14,903 nt of DNA from GCA-003244245 sp035276605 (lineage in GTDB: Bacteria; Actinomycetota; Actinomycetes; Mycobacteriales; Pseudonocardiaceae). The number at the start of each line of letters is the position of its first letter. Within the stretch, counting starts at the first letter, position 1. The DNA lies in the NCBI GenBank assembly GCA_035276605.1, contig DATELN010000158.1:1-14903 (forward strand), in the 5' to 3' direction. Both the position numbers and the translations under genes were made by a program. Shown piece by piece: positions 1-9,310 of the stretch. Below the pieces are notes generated by a model, which saw only the letters and a program-made list of their open reading frames with translations, made no database searches and was not told the origin of the DNA.

Positions 1-276
1 GCGGTGGTGGGTGCGTTGCTGTGGGCGGGTGGATATGCCGCAATCAGGCTGATTTCTCCCGGTGCTCTGGGCGGTGGGGACGTGAAGCTCGCCGGCAGCC
101 TGGGCGCGCTCACCGCGGCGACGTCATGGTCGGGTCTGATACTGGCTGTGCTCGTGGCCGGCGCGTTGACCGCTATGGTGGCGGCACCTGCGCGGATGTT
201 CGGTTGCCGCGACGTGCCGCATGGTCCGGCGATGCTCGCAGCGGCCTGGCTCGTGGTCCTACACCCTCCAGTGTGA
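1..276 (+). CDS. Type IV prepilin peptidase (A24 family), C-terminal part
   Basis: This is the 3' end of a gene whose start lies before the window; the frame is open from base 1 and stops with TGA at 274-276. About 91 residues are visible. The motif GGGDVKL (near codon 28) fits the GxGD motif of aspartic prepilin peptidases and carries the second catalytic aspartate. Hydrophobic stretches follow, consistent with membrane segments, and DVPHGPAM near the end matches the VPHGP motif usual before the last helix in small actinobacterial (TadV-like) members. Such enzymes cleave leader peptides of type IV or Flp pilins in the inner membrane. The first catalytic aspartate is outside the window, so activity cannot be judged. 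No pilus gene is visible, and the gene is probably unrelated to the urea transporter that starts 240 bases downstream. Confidence 0.85.
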   Translation, partial: AVVGALLWAGGYAAIRLISPGALGGGDVKLAGSLGALTAATSWSGLILAVLVAGALTAMVAAPARMFGCRDVPHGPAMLAAAWLVVLHPPV

Positions 277-516
277 TCAGCATGGCGTTATCTCCGCCAG
301 GGCGATATTTCTATAACATAAAGTGATCTACTCGTCACCCAAATTGGTGATACGTAACAGTGTCGACCCACATCTGAAATCTTTCTGTCACATCTCGTTT
401 TTACGGTGCACCGCAGGCACCCGTCGTTTACCCGCCGTTGCACCTTGCTGGCGTGCAGATTTCTGGATCCGGCCGGTGACGCTGAACGGGTCATCCCGGC
501 GCGGAGAGGAGTTGCG
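277..516 (+). promoter_or_regulatory. Intergenic region with candidate urtA promoter and operator
   Basis: No gene is supported in this 240-base gap. A TAnnnT-type -10 candidate, TAACAT, lies at 314-319 in an unusually A/T-rich patch. Just downstream is the inverted repeat TCACC-n6-GGTGA (335-350). GTAAC at 354-358 fits one half of an actinobacterial GlnR box (GTnAC-n6-GnAAC), but the second half (GACCC, 365-369) has two mismatches, so a GlnR call is weak. A small GGTGC/GCACC hairpin is possible at 405-421. The urtA ribosome-binding site GAGAGGA (504-510) is good. A nitrogen-responsive control site is expected for a urea transporter, but which element acts is inference. Confidence 0.35.
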
Positions 517-1779
517 ATGAGCACCCGACGAACGAGGAAACGTCTGCTGAGCGCGGTCGCCGTGTTAATGGTTGCAGGTCTCGTCTCGGCCGGCTGCGGG
601 AGTCGGGTCGGTTCTTCTGGGCCGGGCAGTTCATCGGCCAGCTCCTGTGTCGATACGTCCGGGAATTCAGTGAAGATCGGGTTTTTGAACTCGCTATCCG
701 GCACGATGGCGATCAGTGAGAAGACGGTGCACGATGCGTTGCTGCTGGGAGCCGACCAGATCAATTCCAGTGGCGGCGTGCTCGGCAAGCAGTTACAGAT
801 CATCAGCGAGGACGGCGCGTCGGAACCTACGATCTTCGCTGAGAAGGCCGGTAAACTGATCAGCTCCGACTGTGTGGCGGCGGTCTTCGGTGGCTGGACA
901 TCAGCCTCTCGCAAGGCGATGTTGCCCGTGTTCGAGGGAGCCAACTCGCTGTTGTTCTACCCGGTGCAGTATGAGGGACTTGAGGCGTCACCGAATATCT
1001 TCTACACCGGCGCTACCACGAACCAGCAGATTGTTCCCGCGCTGGACTACCTGAAGCAAAGGGGCGTCAGATCCCTGTTCCTGGTGGGCTCTGACTACGT
1101 CTTCCCCCGTACCGCGAACAAGGAAATCAAGGCGTATGCCAGTGCCAACGGCATTGAAATCAAGGGCGAGGAGTACGCTCCACTGGGCCACACCGACTTC
1201 GCCACCATCGTCAACAAGGTGAAAGCCGCCGGGGCCAACGCGGTGTTCAACACGCTCAACGGCGACTCGAACGTCGCGTTCTTCAAAGAATACCGTAACG
1301 CCGGCCTGACGCCGGCCGCGATGCCCGTGGTATCTGTGTCGATCGCCGAGGAAGAGATCGGTGGGATCGGACTGGACAACGTGCTGGGGCAGCTGACTGC
1401 GTGGAACTATTATCAGACCATTGATACCCCGAAGAATGCGGCATTCGTGCAGGCGTTCAAGGCTAAATACGGCCAGAACCGGGTCACCTCTGACCCGATG
1501 GAAGCGGCCTACACGTCGTTGTTCTTGTGGAAGGCGATGGTGGAGAAGGCGAATTCGTTCAAGCCCGACGATGTTCGCAAGGCCGCCGATGGTGTGAGCT
1601 ATGACGCTCCTGAGGGCACGGTCACAGTCAACGGGTCAAACCACCACGTCGCCAAGACCGCACTGATCGGCAAGGTCAGCCCCGATGGGCTGATCCACAC
1701 CGAGTGGAGTTCCAATGCGCCCATCCAGCCGGACCCCTTCCTCAAGAGCTACGACTGGGCCAAGAGCCTGACCGGCTAG
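517..1779 (+). CDS. urtA: Urea ABC transporter substrate-binding lipoprotein UrtA
   Basis: 420 residues. It captures urea outside the membrane and delivers it to the UrtBC channel. ATG 517 is chosen because GAGAGGA lies 6 bases upstream and a lipoprotein signal follows directly: basic start (RRTRKR), hydrophobic core and lipobox VSAGC with the lipidated cysteine at residue 27, then a Ser/Gly-rich linker. Reading from further upstream would bury this signal. The mature part has the leucine/amide-binding periplasmic fold (KIGFLNSLSGTMAISE near residue 53). The run LLFYPVQYEGLEASPNIFY is highly characteristic of UrtA rather than branched-chain amino acid binding proteins. It is the first gene of urtABCDE, with an 11-base gap to urtB. 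Length fits the family. Identity is confident; affinity for short amides as well as urea cannot be excluded. Confidence 0.95.
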   Translation: MSTRRTRKRLLSAVAVLMVAGLVSAGCGSRVGSSGPGSSSASSCVDTSGNSVKIGFLNSLSGTMAISEKTVHDALLLGADQINSSGGVLGKQLQIISEDGASEPTIFAEKAGKLISSDCVAAVFGGWTSASRKAMLPVFEGANSLLFYPVQYEGLEASPNIFYTGATTNQQIVPALDYLKQRGVRSLFLVGSDYVFPRTANKEIKAYASANGIEIKGEEYAPLGHTDFATIVNKVKAAGANAVFNTLNGDSNVAFFKEYRNAGLTPAAMPVVSVSIAEEEIGGIGLDNVLGQLTAWNYYQTIDTPKNAAFVQAFKAKYGQNRVTSDPMEAAYTSLFLWKAMVEKANSFKPDDVRKAADGVSYDAPEGTVTVNGSNHHVAKTALIGKVSPDGLIHTEWSSNAPIQPDPFLKSYDWAKSLTG

Positions 1780-1790
1780 CGGACGACATC

Positions 1791-2675
1791 ATGCAAGCCC
1801 TGTTCAGCCAGCTGGTAGCCGGACTCTCGTTGGGCTCGATATTGCTGCTGGCCGCGCTCGGCCTCGCGCTGACCTTCGGGCAGATGGGCGTGATCAACAT
1901 GGCCCACGGCGAGTTCATCATGGCCGGCGCGTACACCGCCTTCGTGGTCCAGGGTGTGATAGCCGATGCCGGGATCTCGCTGCTGCTGGCCATCCCGCTC
2001 GGTTTCCTGGTGGGCGGCTTGATGGGTGTGATCCTAGAGGTCACCCTGATCCGCCGGATGTACAACCGCCCGCTGGACACCCTGCTGGTGACGTGGGGAG
2101 TGTCGCTGATCTTGCAGCAGGCGGCTCGGGACATTTTCGGCGCCCCGAATGTCGATGTTCGGGCCCCCACGTGGCTGTCCGGCAGCGTCAATATCGGCAT
2201 CACTGCGGTGCCCGCGACGCGGCTGTTCATCTTGATGCTGGCAGCCGCCGCCGTTGTTGGGCTGTCCGTGGTGCTCAAGGCGACGCCGCTGGGACGCCGG
2301 ATTCGCGGCGTCGTGCAGAACCGAGACTTGGCTGAGACGGTCGGTGTCTCCACCCGGAGCACCGACCGGATCACCTTCTTTATCGGCTCTGGCCTGGCGG
2401 GAATCGCCGGTGTTGCGCTCACCTTGCTCGGTTCCACCGGTCCCACCTTGGGTACCAGCTACATTGTCGATGCATTCCTGGTGGTCGTCGCCGGCGGTAT
2501 CGGTCAAATTAAAGGTGCCGTGATCGCGGCATTCGGGCTCGGCCTGCTACAGGCGACCTTTGAATACTCCACGACGGCGAGTATCGCGAAAGTCATGGTC
2601 TTCGTCGTCGTCGTGGTCTTCTTGCAGATCCGGCCGCAGGGCATCTTCAGTGTCCGGACCAGGAGCCTGGCATGA
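1791..2675 (+). CDS. urtB: Urea ABC transporter permease UrtB
   Basis: 294 residues, a LivH-type integral membrane permease forming half of the urea channel. ATG 1791 begins a hydrophobic protein, and the stretch NMAHGEFIMAGAY (residues 36-48) is the conserved block of UrtB/LivH permeases. Near residues 180-205 the segment LAETVGVSTRSTDR leads into a Gly/Ala-rich helix, as in the cytoplasmic loop that contacts the ATPases. Several further hydrophobic segments follow to the C-terminus. It lacks the long N-terminal extracytoplasmic extension seen in some proteobacterial UrtB proteins. No strong ribosome-binding site precedes the ATG, so translation may be coupled to urtA. It overlaps urtC by ATGA (2672-2675). 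Confidence 0.93.
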   Translation: MQALFSQLVAGLSLGSILLLAALGLALTFGQMGVINMAHGEFIMAGAYTAFVVQGVIADAGISLLLAIPLGFLVGGLMGVILEVTLIRRMYNRPLDTLLVTWGVSLILQQAARDIFGAPNVDVRAPTWLSGSVNIGITAVPATRLFILMLAAAAVVGLSVVLKATPLGRRIRGVVQNRDLAETVGVSTRSTDRITFFIGSGLAGIAGVALTLLGSTGPTLGTSYIVDAFLVVVAGGIGQIKGAVIAAFGLGLLQATFEYSTTASIAKVMVFVVVVVFLQIRPQGIFSVRTRSLA

Positions 2676-3799
2676 CGTCAACCATTACCGGCAAGTTCAG
2701 GCGCAGCAACTATGGCATCCTGTGCGGTTTCCTGTTCGGCGCCGTGGTGTTGCTGGTGGTGGCACCGGCGGTGCTCTCGGATTTCCGGTTGTCGCTGCTC
2801 GGTCGATTTGTCTGCGTCGCTATCGTGGCGGTCGGAATCGGACTGGCTTGGGGCCGCGGTGGCATGCTGACGCTGGGGCAAGGCGTGTTCTTCGGTTTAG
2901 GCGGCTACGTGATGGCTTTCCATCTGAAGCTCGCCGATGCCGGACCGTCCGGAGTACCCGATTTCATGCTGCTCTACGGGTCGGGGCACGTGCCCGTCTG
3001 GTGGGAACCGTTTCGGTCTCCCGTCGTGACTCTGTTAGGCATAGTCCTGATCCCCTCCTTGGTGGCGTTCGGGCTTGGCGTCGCCATCTTCCGTAGGCGG
3101 GTCCGTGGCGCGTATTTCGCCATCTTGTCCCAAGCGTTGGCCGCGGCATTTGCCATCCTGCTGATCGGTCAACAGGTCACTCTCGGCGGTTTCAACGGAC
3201 TCAATGGCTTCCGATCGTTCTTCGGTTTCAACCTCTATGACCCGGTGAACAAGCGGATGCTGTTCTACATCGCGGCGATCACGCTGCTGGTCATGCTCGC
3301 TGTAGTGTGGCAGCTTTACCGCTCGCGATACGGGGAGCTGCTCATCGCCGTTCGCGACCAAGAAGAGCGCGTACGTTTTCTCGGTTATGACCCGGCCAAC
3401 ATCAAGCTTGTCGCGTACGTGCTCGCGGCAGCAATGGCCGGCATCGCAGGGGCGTTATTCGTGCCCATCGTGGGTATCATCTCGCCTGCCAATGTCGGCG
3501 TGGTGCCCTCGATCACCTTTCTCATCGGCGTGGCGATCGGCGGCCGCGCCACACTGTTCGGTCCCGTTCTGGGCGCGATCGCGGTAGCCTGGGCGCAGAC
3601 GGCTCTGTCGGAGAGTTTCCCCTCGTTCTGGAGTTACTTCCAAGGCGCGTTGTTCGTCTTGGTGATCGCCTTTTTGCCAGGTGGACTGTCGTCGCTGAAC
3701 TTGTTGCGAGGTGCCGTACGGAGAAGGCCGCAATTTGGCTTATTGCCATCCGAGCGTGGCCTGTCGCGGGTCAGCGCTGGATCGGAGACCGGCCAATGA
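2672..3799 (+). CDS. urtC: Urea ABC transporter permease UrtC
   Basis: 375 residues, the LivM-type permease that pairs with UrtB. The ATG overlaps the urtB stop (ATGA), which implies coupled translation. The conserved block GMLTLGQGVFFGLGGYV (residues 64-80) is typical of UrtC/LivM proteins. A cytoplasmic loop containing VRDQEERVRFLGYDPANIK (about residues 229-247) is followed by a Gly/Ala-rich helix, the usual contact region for the ATPases. About eight to ten hydrophobic segments can be seen. The last 30 or so residues are basic, polar and not conserved-looking. It overlaps urtD by ATGA (3796-3799). Confidence 0.93.
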   Translation: MTSTITGKFRRSNYGILCGFLFGAVVLLVVAPAVLSDFRLSLLGRFVCVAIVAVGIGLAWGRGGMLTLGQGVFFGLGGYVMAFHLKLADAGPSGVPDFMLLYGSGHVPVWWEPFRSPVVTLLGIVLIPSLVAFGLGVAIFRRRVRGAYFAILSQALAAAFAILLIGQQVTLGGFNGLNGFRSFFGFNLYDPVNKRMLFYIAAITLLVMLAVVWQLYRSRYGELLIAVRDQEERVRFLGYDPANIKLVAYVLAAAMAGIAGALFVPIVGIISPANVGVVPSITFLIGVAIGGRATLFGPVLGAIAVAWAQTALSESFPSFWSYFQGALFVLVIAFLPGGLSSLNLLRGAVRRRPQFGLLPSERGLSRVSAGSETGQ

Positions 3800-4545
3800 C
3801 GCTTAATGCCGACTATCTGGAACTGTCCGACGTGCGGGTGATTTTCGATGGATTCGTCGCCGTCGACGAGGTCTCCATGACAGTGCTGCAAGGCGACCTG
3901 CGCTTTCTCATCGGTCCGAATGGTGCGGGCAAGACCACCCTGGTGGACGCCATCACCGGGCTGGCAGCGGCCACCGGATCGGTCCGTTTCGGACGGACCG
4001 AACTGATCGGCAAAAAGGTGCACCAGATCGTTCGACTTGGCGTCGGACGTACCTTCCAGACAGCCAGCGTCTTCGACGAACTGACCGTCCTGCAGAACCT
4101 CGACATCGCTGCTGGCGCCGGGCGCAGGCCGCTGTCGCTGCTGCGCCGCCGCCGCTCGGTGCCGCCAGAGGTCGAGCAGACCATGGAGACCGTCGGCCTT
4201 GCGCGCTTACGTGATAAGCAGGCAGGAGTTCTGGCACATGGCCAGAAGCAGTGGCTGGAAATCGGCATGCTGCTGGTGCAGGACGCGCGGGTATTGCTGC
4301 TGGATGAGCCGGTCGCGGGGATGAGCGCCGACGAACGGACGCAGACCGGTGAGCTGCTGGGTCGCATCGGTGCCCAACGCACCGTCGTAGTGGTCGAGCA
4401 CGATATGGACTTCATGCGCTCATTCGCCACGTCTGTCACGGTGTTGCACGCCGGGAAGGTGCTCAGCGAGGGGACGGTGGCCCAGGTGCAGGCCGACCCC
4501 CGGGTCCAGGAGGTATACCTCGGCCGGGCGGAGGTCACGTCCTGA
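3796..4545 (+). CDS. urtD: Urea ABC transporter ATP-binding protein UrtD
   Basis: 249 residues, one of two ATPases powering urea import at the inner face of the membrane. Visible ABC motifs: Walker A GPNGAGKTT (40-48), Q-loop Gln88 in GRTFQTASVF, signature region AHGQKQWLEIGMLL (147-160), Walker B VLLLDE (166-171) and switch His202. The signature has HGQK in place of the usual SGGQ, which is normal for UrtD and separates it from LivG. The start overlaps the urtC stop by ATGA; the stop overlaps the urtE start by TGATG. Length is normal for the family. Confidence 0.95.
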   Translation: MTLNADYLELSDVRVIFDGFVAVDEVSMTVLQGDLRFLIGPNGAGKTTLVDAITGLAAATGSVRFGRTELIGKKVHQIVRLGVGRTFQTASVFDELTVLQNLDIAAGAGRRPLSLLRRRRSVPPEVEQTMETVGLARLRDKQAGVLAHGQKQWLEIGMLLVQDARVLLLDEPVAGMSADERTQTGELLGRIGAQRTVVVVEHDMDFMRSFATSVTVLHAGKVLSEGTVAQVQADPRVQEVYLGRAEVTS

Positions 4546-5237
4546 TGTTGAAGCTGACTGACATCCACGTCGGGTACGGGCGGACCACCGTGGTGCACGG
4601 GGCGAGCGTCGAGGTACCAGCAGGCGGGGTTGCCGCCGTGATGGGACACAACGGTGCTGGCAAAACCACCCTGCTTCGCGCCGCAGTCGGGCTGCTCCAC
4701 CCCAGCGCCGGCCGCATCCTGCTCGACGGTGAGGACATCACCCGCCTGCGGCCCAACGAGCGGGTCAAGCGCGGCATCGGGTACGTGCCGCAGGGACAGC
4801 AATGCTTTCCTCAGCTCACCACCGAGGAGAACCTTCAACTGGTGGCGGACACCCGGCGAGACGGCAAGAAGCTGATCGCCGACATGCTGGCCCTGTTCCC
4901 CGCGCTCACGGCGCTGCTGCCGCGCCGGGCCGGGCTGCTGTCCGGTGGCCAGCGCCAGCAACTGGCCATCGCCCGAGCATTGATGACCCAGCCGCGTGTC
5001 TTGATCCTGGACGAGCCGACCGAAGGCATCCAGCCCACCGTGGTGGCAGAAATCGAGCGGACCATCCTGTCGTTGACTCGCGGCAGGGCACTGTCGATCT
5101 TGCTTGTCGAACAGCACGTCGGCTTCGCGCTCGCGGCAGCCAGCCGCTACTACGTCATGGAAGCCGGCTGCATTACCTCGACTGGCGACGGCGGCGCCGA
5201 TGCCCTCGACCACGTCCGCGCGGCCATGGCGATCTGA
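4545..5237 (+). CDS. urtE: Urea ABC transporter ATP-binding protein UrtE
   Basis: 230 residues, the second ATPase of the urea importer (LivF-like). Motifs: Walker A GHNGAGKTT (34-42), Q-loop Gln83 in GYVPQGQQCFPQL, signature LSGGQRQQLAIARAL (132-146), Walker B VLILDE (152-157) followed by PTEGIQP, which is typical of UrtE, and switch His191. ATG 4545 shares its A with the urtD stop codon (TGATG). This is the last gene of the urt operon; a decayed region follows. All five subunits are intact, so the transporter should be functional. Confidence 0.95.
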   Translation: MLKLTDIHVGYGRTTVVHGASVEVPAGGVAAVMGHNGAGKTTLLRAAVGLLHPSAGRILLDGEDITRLRPNERVKRGIGYVPQGQQCFPQLTTEENLQLVADTRRDGKKLIADMLALFPALTALLPRRAGLLSGGQRQQLAIARALMTQPRVLILDEPTEGIQPTVVAEIERTILSLTRGRALSILLVEQHVGFALAAASRYYVMEAGCITSTGDGGADALDHVRAAMAI

Positions 5238-5472
5238 CTGGCCGCACTCAGTGGGCTAAGCGACGCACCGTACGCCAACGCCGATGTCACGAACGGTGTG
5301 GTCTCGGGTCGTACTCATGAGCGCCGGCGGCATGGGCGCCCGAGTGAGGACTGACTGGCGAAATGGGAGGTTGTGATGACCCGGATTTCCCTGGAGCCAC
5401 ACCGGGGCGTAGTGGTACGGCTGGGCGATCGGGCACAATCCCGGCGTCATGGTCGAGCTTGGCCTGCTGTAA
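5238..5472. other. Intergenic region without a supported gene
   Basis: This 235-base stretch after urtE has no open frame with convincing composition. Short frames on both strands exist but lack recognisable motifs or clear ribosome-binding sites. Because the sigma-factor remnant begins at its right edge, part of it may be the decayed upstream portion of that gene: AATGGCGGCGGG at 5472-5483 reads NGGG in one frame, which resembles the DGGG motif of ECF41 sigma factors. Confidence 0.4.
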
Positions 5473-5701
5473 ATGGCGGCGGGGCGCGGCGCCGACAAGG
5501 TGGCTCAGTTCGCCATCGGCATCGCGCGCGGCGAGGTGCCGGAGATGGGCCTGCGGTTCCTCGACGTTGGTGGTGACCCCGTCGTGCTGGTCACCTCTGT
5601 CGGCAAGCCATACGCGTTCGTCTCCCTCGCCGTAGTCGACGCGTGCGTCACCAGGGCCTATTGGTGGCAATCCGGACAACCTCACCGGGTTGCGATGCTG
5701 A
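5473..5701 (+). pseudogene. Remnant of an ECF41/SigJ-like sigma factor (SnoaL-like C-terminal domain)
   Basis: The frame starting near 5473 reads GADKVAQFAIGIARGE, then MGLRFLDVGGDPVVLVTSVG and KPYAFVSLAVVDA. This has the look of the SnoaL-like C-terminal extension of ECF41-type sigma factors such as SigJ. That family ends with the motif NPDKL. Here a different frame at 5669-5701 reads NPDNLTGLRC followed by TGA, so a frameshift lies near 5655-5668. An NGGG reading at 5472-5483, in yet another frame and too close to GADKV, may be the DGGG motif after a small deletion. The sigma-2 and sigma-4 DNA-binding domains are absent. What is seen are the frames and motifs; the family assignment is from memory of the motifs. 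It should not make a working sigma factor. Confidence 0.6.
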
Positions 5702-5771
5702 GGGCTGGGTCAGCCGGCTGGCAGTCGTCCGGGAATGACCGAGCCTGACGGAGAGTTGTACTGGTCGTCCA

Positions 5772-5806
5772 GACCGGGGGTGTTTGTGTCCCCCGGGTCC
5801 ACTTTT
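5772..5806 (+). terminator. Probable intrinsic terminator
   Basis: GACCGGGGG (5772-5780) can pair with CCCCCGGGTC (5790-5799) with one bulged G, around the 9-base loop TGTTTGTGT, and is followed by ACTTTTC with four T residues at 5803-5806. The G/C stem with a T run suits rho-independent termination of transcripts from the urt side. It would separate urt transcription from the downstream toxin-antitoxin and urease genes. The T run is short, so efficiency is uncertain. Confidence 0.5.
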
Positions 5807-5924
5807 CATCCGCCGCCGCGGACGATCGTTCGGCTGAAGCCGCGGTGTGCCTACCGCCGAGAGGCGACCAGCACGCCCGGTCCGGACTTTCGTCACAGTG
5901 GTATCACGTAAAGGATCGCAAGCC

Positions 5925-6230
5925 ATGAAGGGTGATCGCACCGAGATCGTCATCGACGCCGGCGGCTCCACCCTGACCTACGAGATCGAAGCCACCCGCA
6001 ATGGGCGCCGGGTGGAGATCACTCACGGGCGCGGCATCGTGGAGGTCACTGAGGTCACCCGGGGCGGCACGCCGGTGCGCACGGCACGGTTCATGGCCTC
6101 CCGTGTCCTCGCGCTTGTCGAGCACCCGGCGGCCCAACCGGTGACACGAGAGGCCAAGCCGGCCACCCAGGTCGTTCCCCAGCCTCGGGATGATGGACCA
6201 GCTGCCGTGCGCGCAGCCGAGGCGGTATGA
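5925..6230 (+). CDS. Small hypothetical protein
   Basis: 101 residues; not recognised. ATG 5925 is chosen for the AAAGGA-type ribosome-binding site at about 5909-5914; the frame is open further upstream (to a GTG at 5847) but without such a site. The first 70 residues alternate charged and hydrophobic positions (TEIVIDAG, LTYEIEA, RRVEITHG, GIVEVTEV), suggesting a small beta-sheet domain, then a short helix (RFMASRVLALVEH). The last 30 residues are Pro/Ala-rich and probably disordered. No signal peptide or transmembrane segment is seen. It ends 42 bases before the antitoxin gene, with the toxin-antitoxin operator between them. A link to nitrogen metabolism is not shown. Confidence 0.6.
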   Translation: MKGDRTEIVIDAGGSTLTYEIEATRNGRRVEITHGRGIVEVTEVTRGGTPVRTARFMASRVLALVEHPAAQPVTREAKPATQVVPQPRDDGPAAVRAAEAV

Positions 6231-6238
6231 CAATCACG

Positions 6239-6272
6239 GTGTAGCACCGTAGATCAGGTGCTACACTGCGCT
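6239..6272 (+). promoter_or_regulatory. Toxin-antitoxin operator overlapping a leaderless-type promoter
   Basis: GTGTAGCACC (6239-6248) and GGTGCTACAC (6257-6266) form a perfect 10-bp inverted repeat with an 8-base spacer. TACACT (6262-6267), which fits the actinobacterial -10 pattern TAnnnT, lies inside the right arm and ends 5 bases before the antitoxin ATG at 6273. Transcription would therefore begin at or next to the start codon, giving a leaderless mRNA. A repressor on the repeat would block this promoter, the usual autoregulation by an antitoxin or toxin-antitoxin complex. The repeat and spacing are directly visible; the binding partner is inferred. Confidence 0.65.
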
Positions 6273-6542
6273 ATGCCCACCACCCGGCGCCGCCATATGA
6301 TCACTGAGTCCGAGCAGGTGGCTCAGGCGCTGGATGACGCCGCACAACGCTGGCCGGCCGACCGTGGCAACCGATCCAAGCTGCTGCTTCGCCTGCTGGA
6401 AGAAGGGCATCGGGCAGTGCTCGACCAGCGGGAACGGGATGTGGTTACCCAGCGCGACGCGGTGTGCCGGACCAGTGGGGTGCTCACCGGGGTTTTCAGC
6501 GATGGCTACCTGACCGCGCTGCGGGAGGACTGGCCGGCGTGA
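6273..6542 (+). CDS. Ribbon-helix-helix antitoxin (VapB-type)
   Basis: 89 residues. ATG 6273 is preferred over the upstream GTG 6258, which lies in the operator, and over ATG 6297, because a TAnnnT -10 box ends 5 bases upstream as in leaderless genes. The N-terminal half fits a MetJ/CopG ribbon-helix-helix DNA-binding domain: a short strand (RRHMITESE), helix QVAQALDDAAQRW and second helix NRSKLLLRLLEEGHRAV. The C-terminal part (to WPA) would wrap the toxin. It overlaps the PIN toxin by GTGA (6539-6542), the normal arrangement in vapBC operons. It probably neutralises the toxin and represses its own promoter. The exact antitoxin family is uncertain. Confidence 0.75.
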   Translation: MPTTRRRHMITESEQVAQALDDAAQRWPADRGNRSKLLLRLLEEGHRAVLDQRERDVVTQRDAVCRTSGVLTGVFSDGYLTALREDWPA

Positions 6543-6931
6543 TCGTTCTGGATGGCAGTGTGCTGATTGCGCACCTCGACGCGAGCGACTGCCACCACAG
6601 TCGGGCTGAAGAACTTCTGCTCCTCGCCGCAGATCAGGCCCGGCCCCTAGGTGCTAGTCCAATTACCCTGGCCGAAGTGTTGGTAGATCCGGCCCTGGCC
6701 GGCCGGATAGATCAGGCCGCGGCCGCGCTTGGCCAACTTGGTGTCTGCGCTGTGGACCTGCCGCGCGATGCAGCGGTGCGTCTAGCCACCCTGCGTGCCG
6801 CCACCACTCTCAAGCTGCCGGACTGCTGCGTTCTGCTGGCTGCGGATCAGGTCGCTGATGCGGTAGCCACCTTCGATGACCGCCTCGCCGTCGCGGTGCG
6901 AAGCCACGGGCTGGCCGTATGGGGCGGTTGA
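6539..6931 (+). CDS. vapC: PIN-domain toxin ribonuclease (VapC-type)
   Basis: 130 residues, the size of a single PIN domain. The GTG at 6539 overlaps the antitoxin stop (GTGA) and is followed at once by the PIN strand IVLDGSVLIAHLD. The four acidic residues of the Mg-dependent nuclease site can be placed: Asp5, Glu46 (in ITLAEVLVDP), Asp95 (in LKLPDCCVLLAA) and Asp113 or Asp114 (in ATFDDRLA). With the site intact the protein should be an active RNase, inhibited by the upstream antitoxin. Its stop is only 19 bases before ureA, so readthrough from the toxin-antitoxin promoter into urease is likely. The RNA target cannot be told from sequence. Confidence 0.85.
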   Translation: MIVLDGSVLIAHLDASDCHHSRAEELLLLAADQARPLGASPITLAEVLVDPALAGRIDQAAAALGQLGVCAVDLPRDAAVRLATLRAATTLKLPDCCVLLAADQVADAVATFDDRLAVAVRSHGLAVWGG

Positions 6932-6950
6932 GCTCGAGGAAGGAACCGAC

Positions 6951-7249
6951 ATGCTGCTGTCCCCGCATGAGCAAGAGAAGCTCCTTGTCCACGTGGCGGG
7001 ACAGCTGGCCCGGGAGCGCCGGGCGAGGGGATTGCGGCTGAACTATCCTGAGGCCGTCGCGCTGATCACCTCATGGGTGCTGGAAAGGGCGCGAGACGGG
7101 CGCAGCGTCGCCGATCTTATGGCCGGCGGGCAGCGGGTGCTCAGCCGGGAAGACGTACTGGACGGCGTACCAGAGATGCTCACGTCGGTGCAGGTGGAAG
7201 CGACCTTCCCGGATGGCACCAAGCTGGTCACCGTGCACCGGCCGATCCA

Positions 7250-7253
<4 letters not shown>
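6951..7253 (+). CDS. ureA: Urease subunit gamma UreA
   Basis: 100 residues, exactly the usual length. UreA is a structural subunit of urease, the cytoplasmic nickel enzyme that hydrolyses urea to ammonia and carbamate. It starts with LLSPHEQEKLLVHVAGQLAR and contains the family block LNYPEAVALITSWVLERARDG and the C-terminal VQVEATFPDGTKLVTVHRPI. AGGAAGGA at 6937-6944 lies 6 bases before ATG 6951. It overlaps ureBC by ATGA (7250-7253), implying translational coupling. There is no obvious promoter in the 19 bases after vapC. Confidence 0.97.

Positions 7254-9309
<2,056 letters not shown>

Positions 9310-9310
<1 letters not shown>

Noticed and set aside
3813..5213. A 466-codon open frame on the - strand
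   Set aside because: It lies antisense to urtD and urtE, which have full sets of ABC motifs. Its translation is the Ser/Thr/Arg/Pro-rich type produced opposite G+C-rich genes.
5256..5685. Two - strand open frames of 80 and 132 codons
   Set aside because: They lie opposite the sigma-factor remnant and nearby spacer, start without ribosome-binding sites and show no recognisable motif.
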